In this document: one piece after another, positions 5,006 to 6,221 of the stretch | How positions within the stretch are numbered: position 1 is the first letter of the stretch | Layout: every line of letters begins with the position of its first letter | Assembly: GCA_015487455.1 (NCBI GenBank) | Contig: WFPR01000020.1 | Location: 1 to 6,221 of the forward strand | DNA: 6,221 nt | DNA from: Candidatus Bipolaricaulota bacterium | GTDB lineage: Bacteria; Bipolaricaulota; Bipolaricaulia; RBG-16-55-9 | Reading direction: 5' to 3' | Program-made: the position numbers and the translations under genes | Notes under the pieces: model-generated | Database searches by the model: none | Seen by the model: the letters and a program-made list of their open reading frames with translations, nothing else | Told to the model about the DNA's origin: nothing

Positions 5006-5705
5006 ACTTTCGCCTTCGCTTTTGCTCCCGCTCCCGCTCTCGTGGCGCGGGCTGCAGTTCGGCCTTCAGCCGCTCGATCGCCTCGGCCAGCGCCTCCTCG
5101 CCGACGTCGCCCCACGGAGGGGCGGCCTCCGCCTGCAGCTCGCGGACGGCCTCCAGCCGCGCCTGGATCTCGCGGATCTCCGATTCCGCCTGGGCCACGG
5201 CCTCCTGCAGCTCGGGCAGCTCGTCCAGCGAGAGGGTGGCCTGCAGCTCCCGGGCCTCCAGCTCCGCCCGGGTGGCGCTGTAGCGGATCTCGAGCGCCTC
5301 CTTGCGCAGCTCGTAGAGCTGGAGCTGCCCCGTGAGCCGCTCCTTGTACGCCCGGAGCGACTCGCGCTGGCGGTCCAGCTCGTGGAGGGTGTCTTGGAGT
5401 CGGGCCAGCTCGGCCTCGTGCGCCAGCTTCTCCCGCAGGGCGGCCTTGGCGAGCTCCAGGTGCCCCAGCTTGTAGTGCTTGCGGGCCTGCTCGTCGTAGC
5501 GCTGGATCAGGCGCTTCAGGCGCTCGGCCCGCTGGGCGAGCTGGCCGCGCACCTCCCCCAGCTTGAGGTACTGCCAGCTCAGCTTGTCGACGCTCTGAAC
5601 GAGCTTCTTTCGGTACTCCTCGAGCGCCTGAAGGGGGCCGCGCCCCTGGGCTCGAGCCCGCCCTCGCGTCCAGAGGCGCCGGAGCCTCTCCCAAATGCCG
5701 GGCAT
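5004..5705 (-). CDS. PspA/IM30 (Vipp1) family coiled-coil protein
   Basis: A 233-residue, almost wholly helical protein. Residues 1-20 (MPGIWERLRRLWTRGRARAQ) form a basic amphipathic helix like the membrane-sensing first helix of PspA. The pattern PLQALEEYRKKLVQSVDKL (24-42) and the long heptad-rich region to about 194 follow the family. KHYKLGHLELAKAALREK (76-93) matches the usual stretch where PspA proteins read like 'A-L-x-x-G-x-E-x-L-A-x-x-A-L'. A Pro-containing break (196-198) leads to a last short helix (about 202-217) and a very basic tail ending KRRRK. PspA/Vipp1 proteins belong to the ESCRT-III superfamily and assemble on the inner leaflet to keep stressed membranes tight. The ATG at 5705 has AAAAGGGGG 5 nt upstream and follows the purA stop by 13 nt, so it is co-transcribed. 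No PspF, PspB or PspC homologue is visible. Family likely, exact role inferred. Confidence 0.8.
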   Translation of the reverse strand: MPGIWERLRRLWTRGRARAQGRGPLQALEEYRKKLVQSVDKLSWQYLKLGEVRGQLAQRAERLKRLIQRYDEQARKHYKLGHLELAKAALREKLAHEAELARLQDTLHELDRQRESLRAYKERLTGQLQLYELRKEALEIRYSATRAELEARELQATLSLDELPELQEAVAQAESEIREIQARLEAVRELQAEAAPPWGDVGEEALAEAIERLKAELQPAPREREREQKRRRK

Positions 5706-5710
5706 GCGCG

Positions 5711-5719
5711 CCCCCTTTT
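5711..5719 (-). promoter_or_regulatory. Ribosome binding site of the PspA gene, touching the purA stop
   Basis: AAAAGGGGG begins at the last base of the purA TGA and ends 5 nt before the ATG at 5705. It fixes the start of the PspA-family protein and shows close coupling to purA translation. Confidence 0.6.
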
Positions 5720-6221
5720 CACAGCCAGATCGTCTCCTCGGACGCCCGGCCCACGGAGACGATCGAGACGGGCACGCCCACGGCCTTCTCGATGAAGCGC
5801 ACGTAGCCGCGGGCGTTCCGGGGCAGCGCCCGCCACGAGCGGCACCTCCTAAGACTCTCGGACCAGCCGGGCAGCGCCTCGTAGACGGGCTCGCAGCGGG
5901 CCAGCACCTCCGCGTCCTGGGGGAACTCCTCCAGAACTTGGCCGTCGCAGCGGTAGGCCACCGCCGCCTTGACCTCGTCGAACCCCGAGAGCACGTCGAG
6001 CTTCATGAGCGCCAGCTCCGTGAAGTCGTTGACGCGGGCGGCGTACTTGAGGGCCACGAGGTCGAGCCAGCCGCAGCGCCGCGGCCGGCCCGTCGTGGTC
6101 CCGAACTCGTCCCAGGGGCGCGCGCCCGTCCCCCGGAGGCGTTCCCCCACCTCGCCCGTCTCCTCCGTGGGGAACGGCCCGGCCCCCACCCGCGTCGTGT
6201 ACGCCTTGAGCACCCCGATGA
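5719..6221 (-). CDS. purA: Adenylosuccinate synthetase, C-terminal 166 residues (5' end outside the window)
   Basis: The enzyme joins IMP and aspartate using GTP, the first committed step from IMP to AMP. Only the C-terminal part is present. The frame is open to the right edge (IGVLKAYTTRVGAGPFPTE), so the GTG at 6213 is internal, not a start. Visible family motifs are AYTTRVGAGPFPTE, the substrate-loop segment TTTGRPRRCGWLD (its arginines bind IMP and aspartate in the family), LMKLDVLSG with the Lys and Asp that recognise the guanine of GTP, LPGWSES, NARGYVRFIE and the closing GVPVSIVSVG. All these residues are intact, suggesting a functional enzyme. The protein ends soon after SVGRASEETIWL, a little shorter at the tail than E. 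coli PurA. The TGA stop (5719-5721) directly abuts the ribosome site of the pspA gene, marking purA as the first visible gene of a three-gene operon. Confidence 0.97.
   Translation of the reverse strand, partial: IGVLKAYTTRVGAGPFPTEETGEVGERLRGTGARPWDEFGTTTGRPRRCGWLDLVALKYAARVNDFTELALMKLDVLSGFDEVKAAVAYRCDGQVLEEFPQDAEVLARCEPVYEALPGWSESLRRCRSWRALPRNARGYVRFIEKAVGVPVSIVSVGRASEETIWL

Noticed and set aside
4887..5795. 302-residue plus-strand frame rich in Leu and Gln opposite pspA
   Set aside because: The Leu/Gln richness simply mirrors the CAG/CTG content of the coiled-coil gene on the other strand.
5579..5845. 88-residue minus-strand frame overlapping the purA end and pspA start
   Set aside because: It overlaps two well-supported genes in another frame and lacks its own ribosome site.
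6211..6213. GTG at 6213 as the start of a short protein
   Set aside because: The frame is open to the window edge and the sequence there (IGVLKAYTTRVG) is an internal PurA segment.

Overview
This 6.2 kb window comes from a GC-rich (roughly two-thirds G+C) bacterial chromosome and is packed with housekeeping genes. All codon usage looks alike, and I see no insertion sequence, prophage, tRNA, rRNA or CRISPR. The L13, GlnRS and PurA proteins are clearly bacterial. The L13 sequence (for example the VTGKKLEQK and HSGYPGGLK stretches) recalls Thermus-type or other deep-branching bacteria, but I cannot fix the phylum from this window.

Layout. A DUF445-family membrane protein (+), cut by the left edge, ends at 1494. 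It converges on a lipoprotein-type glutaminyl-peptide cyclotransferase (-, 1526-2392). That gene is divergent from glnS (+, 2503-4194), and the 110 bp between them holds promoters for both. glnS converges, with a 20 bp gap containing a small hairpin, on rplM (ribosomal protein L13, -, 4215-4679). rplM has a good sigma70-type promoter and a leader of about 95 nt with structure and a tiny upstream ORF. On the right, a tightly spaced minus-strand operon runs purA (cut by the right edge), then a PspA/IM30-family coiled-coil protein, then a 43-residue single-pass membrane microprotein (4853-4984). The microprotein's Shine-Dalgarno sequence overlaps the pspA stop codon.

How they work together. GlnRS and L13 serve translation and PurA serves AMP synthesis. 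The PspA homologue, its microprotein neighbour and perhaps the DUF445 protein belong to the cell envelope. The cyclotransferase would act outside the cytoplasmic membrane, forming N-terminal pyroglutamate.

No wholly new system is evident. The best leads are the pspA-microprotein pair attached to purA, the eight-fold degenerate helical repeat in the DUF445 protein, the structured rplM leader, a heptamer found only in the two promoter regions, and the absence of rpsI after rplM.
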